A stretch of DNA of 64,000 bases from Microbacterium sp. AB. Its GTDB lineage: Bacteria; Actinomycetota; Actinomycetes; Actinomycetales; Microbacteriaceae. Within the stretch, counting starts at the first letter, position 1, and each line of letters starts with the position of its first letter. The position numbers were made by a program, and so were the translations under genes. Under the pieces are notes generated by a model. It was given only the letters and a program-made list of their open reading frames with translations, did not search any database and was not told the DNA's origin. Shown here piece after piece: positions 43,286-51,440 of this stretch. Where the stretch lies: NCBI RefSeq assembly GCF_032878875.1, contig NZ_CP118157.1:248001-312000 (forward strand), given 5' to 3'.

Positions 43286-43336
43286 GCCCGGTGTCCGGAT
43301 GAGCCCGGTGTCGGAACGAGCCCGGTGTCCGAATGA
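43286..43336. repeat. Three tandem 17-bp repeats
   Basis: Units at 43286-43302, 43303-43319 and 43320-43336 share GCCCGGTGTC followed by a variable 7 bases ending in GA. They start 15 bp after the membrane-protein stop. Too short and too few for CRISPR. Confidence 0.75.
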
Positions 43337-43385
43337 CGGGATCGACCCGGTTCGCCGCGCACATCGACCGCGCCCCTCGCGCACG

Positions 43386-43475
43386 ACGCAGGAATCTTGG
43401 CGGTGCATGCCTCCCCGGAGCGGCGTGTCGTGTCGCGCGGCCGGATTCTTCCTGCGTTGTGCAGCCGCTCCGGGG
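43386..43475. other. Two interleaved inverted repeats (pseudoknot-like order)
   Basis: Arm L1 (43386-43396) pairs with R1 (43444-43457, 9 bp perfect core plus a bulge) and arm L2 (43413-43424) pairs perfectly over 12 bp with R2 (43464-43475). The order L1-L2-R1-R2 cannot form both hairpins without a pseudoknot. It lies in the 277-bp gap before the DUF4166 gene. Confidence 0.5.
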
Positions 43476-43548
43476 CGCCGGCCGCCGACACGGCGTTCCG
43501 CATCGCGACGAGGTGTTCGCGGGGGAAGAGCCCGCGTAGGCTCGGGCC

Positions 43549-44214
43549 GTGACCAGCGGATCGCCCTATGCGGACGCGCTCGGCGAGCGCGTCGAGGAGC
43601 TCCATCCGGTGCTGCGGCGTTACTTCTCGGCCATACCCCTCGGCCACGTCGGCGTCGGCGAGGGCGTCTTCGACGTCGTGGGCACGCCGCGCCGGTGGCT
43701 GCGGCCGTTCCTGCGCGTCCTGCAGCGTCAGGGCGTCGTCTGGGCCGGATGGGAGAAGGACGTGCCGTTCCGCATCGTCAACCGCGCCGTCGACGGCGAG
43801 GCACGCGCCCGGCGTGAGCTGCATCTCCCGAGCGGCTCATGGACGATGACCGATGCGGTGTCCGTCGCCGCGGGCGGCGGGGTCGTCGACCGCCTGGGCG
43901 TGCCGCAGACCGTCGCGGCGGCGTTCGACGTGACGACGCGTCGCGGCGCGCTCGTGTTGACGAGCCGGGCGGTGGGGCTGCGCTGGGGCCGCCTGCGGAT
44001 GCGCGTACCGCGTGTCGTCGCGCCGACCGTGCGGCTGACGGAGCGCTACGACGACGGAGCCGCGCGCCAGCACGTGGAGGTGACGATCGATGCGCCGCTC
44101 CTCGGCCGGGTGTACGAGTACGCCGGCGGGTTCTCCTACCGGCTCGTGCCGGATCCGGAAGCCGTCGTGTCCCGAAAGCGGGACGCCGTGCGGGATAGGG
44201 TGGCGACACGATGA
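43549..44214 (+). CDS. DUF4166 domain-containing protein
   Basis: 221 aa, one DUF4166 domain over nearly the whole length (L-H-P-V-L-R-R-Y-F near residue 18; V-G-V-G-E-G-V-F-D-V-V-G near 33; W-x-R-x-F motif region F-R-I-V-N-R near 75; F-S-Y-R-L-V-P-D near the end). The function of the domain is not established. The GTG at 43549 has no ribosome site, but TAGGCT at 43537-43542 lies six bases upstream, which suits a leaderless transcript starting at the GTG. Confidence 0.85.
   Translation: MTSGSPYADALGERVEELHPVLRRYFSAIPLGHVGVGEGVFDVVGTPRRWLRPFLRVLQRQGVVWAGWEKDVPFRIVNRAVDGEARARRELHLPSGSWTMTDAVSVAAGGGVVDRLGVPQTVAAAFDVTTRRGALVLTSRAVGLRWGRLRMRVPRVVAPTVRLTERYDDGAARQHVEVTIDAPLLGRVYEYAGGFSYRLVPDPEAVVSRKRDAVRDRVATR
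44196..44201 (+). promoter_or_regulatory. Candidate -10 box before the amine oxidase gene
   Basis: TAGGGT, nine bases before the ATG at 44211 and inside the end of the DUF4166 gene. The spacing suits a leaderless or nearly leaderless transcript. Confidence 0.35.
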
Positions 44215-45611
44215 GGATCACGCGCCGTACCCTTTTCGCCGGTGCCGGGACGGGCGCCGTCGCGATGCTGCTCGCCTCGTGCACGGGAGACCCCGCGCCG
44301 TCGGGGAGCACTCCGGCGACGCCGACGGAGGAGCCGCCGACGGAGGAGCCGTCGACGCCCCGGCCCAGCCCCACGAACGGCGTGCCGCCCGCCGCCGCGT
44401 TCCTCCGCAGCGCGTGGGCCGCCGACCCCTACGCGCACGGGGCGGTGAGCTTCGTCCCGCCCGGCGCGACGCCGCAGCAGCGCGAGGCGCTCGCCGAGCC
44501 GCTCCTCGGACGGGTCTTCTTCGCGGGGGAGGCCACGGACGCCGGCCGGCCGGGGACGGTGCGGGGCGCCCTCGACACGGGCGAGCGCGCAGCGCAAGAG
44601 GTCGTCGACCTCGCCTCCGCGGGAGAGCGCCTGGCCGTGGTCGGCGCGGGTGTCGCGGGCGCCGTCGCGGCGCGCGCCCTCGCCGACGCGGGGTTCGACG
44701 TCACCGTCTTCGAGGCGCGCGACCGCGTGGGCGGCAGGCTCCACTCGATCGTCGACGACGCATGGCCGCTTCCGGTGCAGCTGGGCGCGTGGGCCTTCGG
44801 CGAGGAGGACGCGTCGGTCGTGTCCCGACTGCGGCTCCTCGGGATCGACGAGCTCGCCCTCGACACGGCGACGGGATGGTCGGAGACGGGCGAGACGGCG
44901 AGCGTCGATCTGCAGCCGGTGCAGGCCGCGATCGACCGCGCCAGCGGGCTGCCCGCCGACATCGCCCTCGCCGATGCGCTCGCCGAGTCGGGCGCCGATC
45001 TCGACGACCCCGCGCTCGCGGCATCCCTCGCCTGGCTCGCCGCCGCATCCGGAGCGGACGCCGATCAGGTGTCGAGCTGGTTCCCGCCCGCGTTCCCCGT
45101 CGAGCCTCTCACGGCCATGAGCGGCGACCTGACCTCCGTGGTGGGGAGCGCTCTCGACGGCATCCAGGTGACGCTCTCCTCGCCCGTGGTGCGCGTCGCC
45201 TACGACGACACGGGCGTCAGCCTGCGGATCGGCACGGGGGAGTCGCTGTCGTTCGACCGCGTCGTCGTCACGGCGCCGCTCGGCGTGCTGCAGCAGCAGG
45301 GCATCGAGTTCTCGCCCGCGCTGCCGTTCGCGCAGCGGGGGGCGATCGCGGCGCTCGGAGCGGGCGCCGTCGAGACGGTGTGGCTGCGGTTCGACGAGCC
45401 GTTCTGGCCGACCGACGCCGCCGTCTGGCACGTGGTGGGCGGCGACGCGGCCATCCGGACGTGGTTCAACCTCGAGCCGGAGACGGGGGAGCCCGTGCTC
45501 GTCGGCCTCGTCGGGGGTGCCGCCGCCGAGGAGTTCGCCGCGCTGGGCGACGACGACGCCGAGGCCGCCGCGCTGCTGTCGCTGGGGTACTTCACGACGC
45601 CGGACGCCTAG
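44211..45611 (+). CDS. Flavin amine-oxidase-like lipoprotein with circularly permuted domain order
   Basis: 466 aa exported FAD enzyme. It begins R-R-T-L-F with a hydrophobic stretch and lipobox L-L-A-S-C (Cys24), which suits a Tat-type lipoprotein signal, followed by a proline/glutamate-rich linker to about residue 60. The block that ends ordinary amine oxidases comes first: W-A-A-D-P-Y-A-H-G-A near 69-78, F-F-A-G-E-A-T near 103-109 and G-T-V-R-G-A-L-D-T-G near 115-124. The block that normally begins them, V-V-G-A-G-V-A-G with F-E-A-R-D-R-V-G-G-R, follows at 143-176. The chain stops at L-L-S-L-G-Y, just where the first block would normally continue. The start overlaps the DUF4166 gene. Substrate unknown. 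Confidence 0.85.
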   Translation: MRITRRTLFAGAGTGAVAMLLASCTGDPAPSGSTPATPTEEPPTEEPSTPRPSPTNGVPPAAAFLRSAWAADPYAHGAVSFVPPGATPQQREALAEPLLGRVFFAGEATDAGRPGTVRGALDTGERAAQEVVDLASAGERLAVVGAGVAGAVAARALADAGFDVTVFEARDRVGGRLHSIVDDAWPLPVQLGAWAFGEEDASVVSRLRLLGIDELALDTATGWSETGETASVDLQPVQAAIDRASGLPADIALADALAESGADLDDPALAASLAWLAAASGADADQVSSWFPPAFPVEPLTAMSGDLTSVVGSALDGIQVTLSSPVVRVAYDDTGVSLRIGTGESLSFDRVVVTAPLGVLQQQGIEFSPALPFAQRGAIAALGAGAVETVWLRFDEPFWPTDAAVWHVVGGDAAIRTWFNLEPETGEPVLVGLVGGAAAEEFAALGDDDAEAAALLSLGYFTTPDA

Positions 45612-45664
45612 AGCGGCTTCCGACGGCAGGACGAGGCCGCGAGAGCAGGACGGACGCGGTGCGG

Positions 45665-46369
45665 TCATCCTCTCCGCGCGAGTTCCTCCTCCGCTCGCGC
45701 GAGCACGGCATCGTCATCCGCCCCGCCGACCGCCGCGCGTCCGCCCGTCGTCGGGTGCGCCCTGCTGAGGAGGACGAGGCCGGAGGCGACGACCGCGAAG
45801 ATCGTCAGCGCGATCGCGCACGTGAGGGAGAACTCCCCGAAGCCGGACACCTGCCGCAGATCGAGGAAGTAGTAGGGGTACCAGCCGACGAACCTCCCGC
45901 GCCACATCGTGACGCCGCCCCACACGAGGGGATACAGCACGACGATCGGCACGACCCGCCACGAGGCCGCGCCGCGACCGGGGCCGAAGACCCATGCGGC
46001 GACGGTCCACGCCGGAAGCACGAAGTGCAGCACGACGTCCGACCACGGCACGTCGATGCGGATGCCGCGCACGCCCGCCTGCCAGACGATGAGCGCGAAG
46101 GCGAGGCCCGCGGTGATGGTCCAGCTCAGCACGATCGCGCGCGCCGTCGTGAGCCAGCCCGGGTCCTCCCGGCGGCGCAGCGCGATGGCGCCCGCGACGA
46201 CGGCGAGCCCCGCGAAGGCGATGTTGGACTGGATGGTCAGGTAGGCGAGGAAGTTCTCGCCCGCGATGGTCTGCGACCCGAGCCCCCAGAGCAGACGATG
46301 CGCGAGGGCGACGAGGCAGAGGGCAGCCGCCAGCAGGCGGGAGCAGCCGAAGGCCGTGCGTGCCGTCAC
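45665..46369 (-). CDS. Pr6Pr family membrane protein
   Basis: 234 aa with about six membrane helices. The pattern L-T-I-Q-S-N-I near residue 45, V-L-H-F-V-L-P near 112, V-V-L-Y-P-L-V-W near 142 and Y-P-Y-Y-F-L-D near 165 is that of the Pr6Pr family of actinobacterial membrane proteins, whose function is not known. The C-terminal 30 residues are hydrophilic. It is convergent with the amine oxidase gene. Assignment is by remembered motif pattern. Confidence 0.75.
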   Translation of the reverse strand: MTARTAFGCSRLLAAALCLVALAHRLLWGLGSQTIAGENFLAYLTIQSNIAFAGLAVVAGAIALRRREDPGWLTTARAIVLSWTITAGLAFALIVWQAGVRGIRIDVPWSDVVLHFVLPAWTVAAWVFGPGRGAASWRVVPIVVLYPLVWGGVTMWRGRFVGWYPYYFLDLRQVSGFGEFSLTCAIALTIFAVVASGLVLLSRAHPTTGGRAAVGGADDDAVLARAEEELARRG

Positions 46370-46433
46370 CGTCGCGTCGCCCTCCCGTCCTGCGCGGCGA
46401 TCGCGCCGCCTGGCCGAGTCTACGGAGGCCGCC

Positions 46434-47276
46434 TCAGCGGGCGCCGGGCGCGCGCGCCGAGCCCTCCGATGCCGTGCCGTCGAGGGGGGCGCCGGCCGGC
46501 TCCGGGAGCGGGCCGGAGACGGAGAAGCCCGCGGGCGCCGTCGCCGCGAGGCGCTCGCGGAGGAGCACGCCGAGCTCCTCGATGCGCGCGGGGGTCATCC
46601 GGCTGCTCGGACCGGTGATGCTCACGGCGACGGGCGCGCCGATCGGCCGGTGGAGGGCGACGGCGACGCAGGAGATGCCCGCCTCGTTCTCCTCCTGCTC
46701 CGATGCGTACCCGCGTTCGCGCGCACGCGTCACCGCATCGCGGAAGCGCGCCGAGACCTCCTCGTCGGCCCCGGCGGCGTAGGCGCCGAGAAGATCGGGG
46801 CCGCCTCCCTCCGCCGCGACCATCGCGCGTCCGAGGGCCGTCGTGAGCGCCCTGGCCTGGCGGCCGACCCGCGACCAGACCCGGATGGATCGATCCGGCT
46901 CGACCTTGTCGAGGTACAGCACGCCGGTGCCCTCCAGCAGCCCCAGGTGCACGAGCTCCTGCACCTCCTGAGCCAGCACGACGAGCACCGGACGGAAGAG
47001 CGCAGCGAGATCGTCCTCCCGCAGGAAGCGCCCGACGAGGATCACCGGCTTGGCGCCCAGGCGGTATCGCTGCGCGGCGTCCTGGTCGGCGAACCCTCGG
47101 TGCGCGAGCGCCTGCAGGAGCCGATGGGCCGACGGCTTGTTCAGGCCGCTGCGCTCGACGACGTCGCGGAGGGCGAGACCCTCCGGACCCGCCTCCGCGA
47201 GCAGCTCGACGAGGGCGAGCGCCTTGTCGACGCTCCCGACGGGCGACGCGGCCGGCGCCTTCGGTGTCGAATCCAC
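46434..47276 (-). CDS. IclR-family transcriptional regulator
   Basis: 280 aa. The N-terminal winged helix shows V-D-K-A-L-A-L-V-E-L-L and L-R-D-V-V-E-R-S-G-L-N-K-P-S-A-H-R-L-L-Q-A-L (about residues 17-62). The C-terminal effector domain has L-G-R-A-M-V-A near 147 and E-E-N-E-A-G-I-S-C-V-A-V-A near 196, typical of IclR/KdgR proteins that sense uronate- or keto-acid-type ligands. The GTG at 47276 follows GGAGG. The C-terminus is extended by a low-complexity tail. It diverges from the hexuronate operon and very likely controls it. Confidence 0.93.
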   Translation of the reverse strand: MDSTPKAPAASPVGSVDKALALVELLAEAGPEGLALRDVVERSGLNKPSAHRLLQALAHRGFADQDAAQRYRLGAKPVILVGRFLREDDLAALFRPVLVVLAQEVQELVHLGLLEGTGVLYLDKVEPDRSIRVWSRVGRQARALTTALGRAMVAAEGGGPDLLGAYAAGADEEVSARFRDAVTRARERGYASEQEENEAGISCVAVALHRPIGAPVAVSITGPSSRMTPARIEELGVLLRERLAATAPAGFSVSGPLPEPAGAPLDGTASEGSARAPGAR

Positions 47277-47345
47277 GATGCCTCCGTTTCGCCTTCAGTG
47301 TAGGGAAGCCGGCGGCACGCGTTGCGACGCCATCCCGACTCCTGC

Positions 47346-47393
47346 TAGCGTGGTTCACCTAATGATACGAGTGGTCCACGATGTGGAACACTC
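47346..47393 (+). promoter_or_regulatory. Hexuronate operon promoter with IclR-type operator
   Basis: A -10 candidate TAGCGT (47346-47351), with TTGCGA 19 bp upstream, precedes a dyad with 11-nt arms (47369-47379 and 47383-47393, 10 of 11 pairs, 3-nt spacer; GTGGTCCAC/GTGGAACAC). The dyad lies just downstream of the expected start, a position suited to repression. Confidence 0.55.
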
Positions 47394-47418
47394 ACGACTC
47401 ACGATCCGGAGCGCGACG

Positions 47419-48915
47419 ATGCGACGACTCACGCGGACGACCACCCCCGGGGGCGCCCTCATCGGCGAGAGCGCCCCGGAGACGGCGGGCATCGTCCACC
47501 TCGGCCTCGGGAACTTCCACCGGGCGCACGCGGCGGTCTACACCGCCCGTGCGCTCGCCCACGAGGCGGGCGACTGGGGCATCCACGGCTTCGCGAACCG
47601 CTCGCGGCGCGTCGTCGACGCCCTGCGGGCGCAGGACGGCCGGTACAGCGTGCTCGAGCTCTCCGAGCGGGGACGCGGCGCCGCGGTCGTCGACGTCCAC
47701 CGCGGCCTCGACGTCCTCGCCGAGACCCCCGACGCCTTCGTCGCCTCCGTGTCCGATCCCGCCCGCCGCATCCTCACGCTCACGGTCAGCGAGGCCGGCT
47801 ACTGCCGCTCCGCGCGCACGGGAGCGCTCGACGCCGACCTCCCCGAGGTGCGGCACGACCTCGGCGCCCCCGAGCGCCCCCGCAGCACCGTCGGCCTCAT
47901 CGCGCGAGGGCTCGCCGTCCGCGCCGCCGACGGCGAGCCCTTCACCGTGCTCTCCTGCGACAACCTCACCGCGAACGGCGCCGCCACGCGCGCCGTCGTG
48001 ACGGAGTTCCTCGAGGCGAGCGGCGCCTCCTCCGACGTGCTCGACTACGTCGCGGGGCACGTCTCCTTCCCCGACTCCATGGTCGACCGCATCGTCCCCG
48101 CCACCGTTCCCGAGACGATCGAGGAGGTCGGCCGGATCCTCGGCGTCCGCGACGAGGCGCCCGTGCCCGCCGAGGACTTCGCGATGTGGGTCCTCGAGGA
48201 CTCCTTCGCCGCGGGACGCCCCGCGTGGGACCGTGCCGGCGCGATCTTCAGCGACGAGGTCGAGGCGTACGAGCTCGTGAAGCTGCGCCTCCTCAACGGG
48301 TCCCACTCGCTCATCGCCTCCCTCGGCGCCCTCGACGGACGCGAGACCATCGCCGACGCCTGGGGCGAGGAGTTCGTCCGCGACGCCGTGCACGCCGTCG
48401 TCGAGGACGACTACCTCCCGACCATCCGCCTCCCGCGCGGCTTCGACGTCGCGGCGTACCTCGAGCAGCTCTCGCACCGCTGGGGCAACGCCCCGCTCGC
48501 GCACGGCACCCGGCAGGTCGGCACGGACGGGTCGGTCAAGCTCCTGCAGCGCGTGCCCGAGCCCGCGCTCTTCGCGCTCCGCCGAGGACGCGTCCCGCAC
48601 CTGCTCGCCCTCACGGTCGCCGGCTGGATCTGCTGCGTCACGCCGCTGCAGGGCTTCGCGCCCGGCCCGTTCGCGGACGCGATGCGCGAGCCCGCGCGGG
48701 AGCGGATCGCGGAGCTCGCCCGGGCGGCCACCACGCCCCGCGAGAGCGCCCGCGCCGTGCTCGGCGGCGGGCTCCTCCCCGACGCCCTCGTCGCGAGCCC
48801 CGCGTTCGCCGGGCGCGTCGAGGAGCTCGTCGAGACCATCGTCCGCCACGGCGTCAGAGCGGCGGCGTCCGACGCCGTCGCCGCGTCGTCCGCCGACCAG
48901 AGGGAGAAGCCATGA
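47419..48915 (+). CDS. uxuB: Mannitol dehydrogenase family oxidoreductase (fructuronate reductase-like)
   Basis: 498 aa polyol/uronate dehydrogenase. H-L-G-L-G-N-F-H-R-A-H near residue 24 is the NAD-binding start, S-C-D-N-L-T-A-N-G near 181 is conserved in the family, and the catalytic region V-K-L-R-L-L-N-G-S-H-S near 285 contains the lysine. Given the mannonate dehydratase, KDPG aldolase and KDG kinase genes downstream, the likely reaction is D-fructuronate to D-mannonate with NADH. The ATG at 47419 has a GGAG site and lies after the operator; the longer frame from 47365 would run through it. It overlaps the next gene by four bases. Confidence 0.9.
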   Translation: MRRLTRTTTPGGALIGESAPETAGIVHLGLGNFHRAHAAVYTARALAHEAGDWGIHGFANRSRRVVDALRAQDGRYSVLELSERGRGAAVVDVHRGLDVLAETPDAFVASVSDPARRILTLTVSEAGYCRSARTGALDADLPEVRHDLGAPERPRSTVGLIARGLAVRAADGEPFTVLSCDNLTANGAATRAVVTEFLEASGASSDVLDYVAGHVSFPDSMVDRIVPATVPETIEEVGRILGVRDEAPVPAEDFAMWVLEDSFAAGRPAWDRAGAIFSDEVEAYELVKLRLLNGSHSLIASLGALDGRETIADAWGEEFVRDAVHAVVEDDYLPTIRLPRGFDVAAYLEQLSHRWGNAPLAHGTRQVGTDGSVKLLQRVPEPALFALRRGRVPHLLALTVAGWICCVTPLQGFAPGPFADAMREPARERIAELARAATTPRESARAVLGGGLLPDALVASPAFAGRVEELVETIVRHGVRAAASDAVAASSADQREKP

Positions 48916-49916
48916 AGGCCCTCGTCATCCACGCCGCCGAGGACATCCGCTGGGAGGACCGCGACGACCCGCAGCCGGCCGAGGGGGAGGTCCGCCTGCG
49001 CGTCCGCTTCGTGGGCATCTGCGGCTCCGACCTGCACTACTACTTCCACGGCGCCAACGGCGAGTACACGATCCGCGAGCCCCTCACCCCGGGGCACGAG
49101 CTCTCCGGCGTCGTCGACCTCGACCCGTCCGGCCGGCTCGCACCGGGCACGCCGGTCACCGTCCACCCCGCGCGCCACGGCGCCGACGTGCCGGGCCTGG
49201 AGGAGCACCCGCACCTCCGTCCGGGCGGCGACTACCTCGGGAGCGCCGCGACGACGCCGCACCGGCAGGGCGCTGCCGCCGAGCACCTGATCGTGGCGGA
49301 GCACATGGTGCGCACGCTCCCCGACGGGCTGCCGCTCGAGCGCGCCGCGCTCGCCGAGCCGCTCGCGGTCGCGCTGCACGCCGTGTCGCTGGCCGGCGAC
49401 ATCCGCGGCAGGCGCGTCTTCGTCGCGGGCGCCGGGCCCATCGGCCTCCTCGTCGTGGCCGCCGCGCGACGCGCGGGCGCCGCGGACATCGCGGCGAGCG
49501 ATCTGCGGCCGGAGCCCCTCGCGCGCGCCGTCGCGCTCGGGGCGGGGGACACCTTCCTCATCGGTCGCGACGCGGTCGTCGACGAGTCGGCCGATGTGGT
49601 CTTCGAGTGCTCCGGCGCGGCCCCCTCGCTCACCCAGGCCCTGCGGACCGTGCGCCGCGCGGGCACGGTCGTGCAGGTCGGCATGCTCCCGAACGAAAAG
49701 ATCCGCGCGAACCTCGCGCCCCTGCTCGCGAAGGAGGTCGCCCTCCACGGCGCCTTCCGCTTCTCGGACGAGATCGACGACGCGATCGCCTACCTCGCGG
49801 AGACCGACGCGCTCGACGCCGTCGTCTCCCACGTCCTCCCCGCGTCGGACGCCGCCGGGGCGTTCGAGATCGCGCGCGACTCGTCCGCCTCGGCGAAGGT
49901 CCTCCTCGCGCTCTAG
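48912..49916 (+). CDS. Zinc-type alcohol dehydrogenase (L-idonate 5-dehydrogenase-like)
   Basis: 334 aa medium-chain dehydrogenase. G-I-C-G-S-D-L-H-Y-Y near residue 35, P-G-H-E-L-S-G near 61 and the Rossmann motif G-A-G-P-I-G-L-L near 176 support a catalytic zinc and NAD(P) binding. The idonate-dehydrogenase motif G-G-D-Y-L-G-S-A-A is near 109. The four cysteines of the structural zinc lobe are missing: that stretch reads V-H-P-A-R-H-G-A-D-V-P-G-L-E-E-H. In this operon it could interconvert idonate or a related aldonate with 5-keto acids feeding the uronate route. The ATG overlaps the upstream stop (ATGA). Confidence 0.88.
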   Translation: MKALVIHAAEDIRWEDRDDPQPAEGEVRLRVRFVGICGSDLHYYFHGANGEYTIREPLTPGHELSGVVDLDPSGRLAPGTPVTVHPARHGADVPGLEEHPHLRPGGDYLGSAATTPHRQGAAAEHLIVAEHMVRTLPDGLPLERAALAEPLAVALHAVSLAGDIRGRRVFVAGAGPIGLLVVAAARRAGAADIAASDLRPEPLARAVALGAGDTFLIGRDAVVDESADVVFECSGAAPSLTQALRTVRRAGTVVQVGMLPNEKIRANLAPLLAKEVALHGAFRFSDEIDDAIAYLAETDALDAVVSHVLPASDAAGAFEIARDSSASAKVLLAL

Positions 49917-49960
49917 GCGCACCGCGCCCACCCCCCCCTGCCATCTACGAAGGAGTACGA

Positions 49961-51361
49961 ATGAGCACGCCCCGCCCCGTGGGCGCCGAGGAGACCTCCT
50001 CGTCGCCCGTCGCCAAGAGGTCCGTGGGAGACCTCGCCCGAGCAGCCGTGTCCGGCTGGCTCGGCACCGCGCTGGAGTTCATGGACTTCCAGCTCTACTC
50101 GCTCGCCGCAGCGCTCGTGTTCAACCAGGTGTTCTTCTCGTCCAGCGACCCGGCGATGGCGGTCGTGCTGGCGATGGCCACCTACGGCGTGGGCTACGTC
50201 GCCCGCCCGCTCGGCGCCCTGTTCTTCGCCCGCATCGGCGACCGCATCGGCCGCAAGCAGGTGCTGTTCGCCACCATCCTCCTCATGGGCGCGTCGACGA
50301 CCCTCATCGGCGTGCTGCCGACGTACGAGCAGGCGGGGATCATCGCGCCCACCCTCCTCGTCGCCCTGCGGCTCGCCCAGGGGTTCGGCGCGGGGGCGGA
50401 GATCTCCGGGGCGGGCGTCATGCTCGCCGAGTACGCCCCGGCCGAGCGCCGAGGGGTCATCGCCTCGCTCGTCGCCCTCGGCACGAACTGCGGCACGCTC
50501 CTGGCGTCCGGCATCTGGGCGCTCCTCCTCTTCGTCATGGTCGAGGAGGACGTCGTCGCGTGGGGATGGCGCATCCCGTTCATCGGCAGCGCCGTCATCA
50601 TGCTCTTCGCGCTCTGGGTGCGGTTCAACCTCAAGGAGAGCCCCGTCTTCGAGGAGCGCTCCGACGTCGTCGACGGCCGCGCGCTGTCCCGCGACGAGAT
50701 GATCGCGCTGGCCACGAAGACCGGTGACATCCGGACGCTCGAGGCGGCCGAGCGGAAGCCCTTCAAGGCGGTCGTCGTGTCGTTCCTCCTGCGGTTCGGC
50801 CAGGCCGGCAACTCCGGCATGATCCAGACCTACCTCATCTCCTTCATCACCGTCACGCTCGCCATGGAGCGGGGCGTCGGCCCGGAGATCGTCATCATCT
50901 CGTCGCTGTTCGGCTTCCTGACCATCCCGCTCGTCGGCCTCCTGGGAGACCGCTTCGGCCGGCGCCGGATGTACATCGTCATGACGTCGCTCTCGCTCGC
51001 CCTCGTCATCCCCTCGATGCTCGCGATCGACTCGAGGGAGGTCGGCTGGATCATCGTGGGCTACGCGATCATCCACAACGTCTCCGTCCTCGGCCTGGCC
51101 TCGCTCGAGAACATCTCGATCCCCGAGATCTTCGGCGCCCGCAACCGCTACACGCTGACCGCGATCGTGCGCGAGATCGCGGCGATCATCGCGACGGGCA
51201 TCGCGCCCGTCGTCGCGGCCGCCTGGGTCGCCGCGGCGACCGGCAGCATCGTGCCCGTCATGGTGCTGCTGGGGGTGTTCACCCTGTCGGCGCTCATCGC
51301 GGCGATCTGGGCGCCCGAGTGGACGGGGCGCGACCTCACCGATCCGCGCTCGGCGATGTGA
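49961..51361 (+). CDS. MFS transporter, metabolite:H+ symporter (MHS) type
   Basis: 466 aa, twelve predicted membrane helices. [12 protein letters not shown] near residue 35, [15 protein letters not shown] near 86-100 and [11 protein letters not shown] near 136 are the MHS-family signatures; the family imports organic acids such as citrate, proline/betaine or sugar acids with protons. A long cytoplasmic loop is present in the middle (E-R-S-D-V-V-D-G-R near 236). The ATG follows AAGGAG. In this operon it is the likely uronate or aldonate importer. Confidence 0.9.
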   Translation: MSTPRPVGAEETSSSPVAKRSVGDLARAAVSGWLGTALEFMDFQLYSLAAALVFNQVFFSSSDPAMAVVLAMATYGVGYVARPLGALFFARIGDRIGRKQVLFATILLMGASTTLIGVLPTYEQAGIIAPTLLVALRLAQGFGAGAEISGAGVMLAEYAPAERRGVIASLVALGTNCGTLLASGIWALLLFVMVEEDVVAWGWRIPFIGSAVIMLFALWVRFNLKESPVFEERSDVVDGRALSRDEMIALATKTGDIRTLEAAERKPFKAVVVSFLLRFGQAGNSGMIQTYLISFITVTLAMERGVGPEIVIISSLFGFLTIPLVGLLGDRFGRRRMYIVMTSLSLALVIPSMLAIDSREVGWIIVGYAIIHNVSVLGLASLENISIPEIFGARNRYTLTAIVREIAAIIATGIAPVVAAAWVAAATGSIVPVMVLLGVFTLSALIAAIWAPEWTGRDLTDPRSAM

Positions 51362-51440
51362 CGACAGCCAGACCCGACGACCGACGACCCGCCGGTGCGC
51401 GGCCCGAGACCGCGCACCGGCCCCCAGGAGAGAAGAAGCA

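Noticed and set aside
43286..43336. 17-bp repeats as a CRISPR array or attachment site
   Set aside because: Three contiguous units without spacers; no integrase or cas gene nearby.
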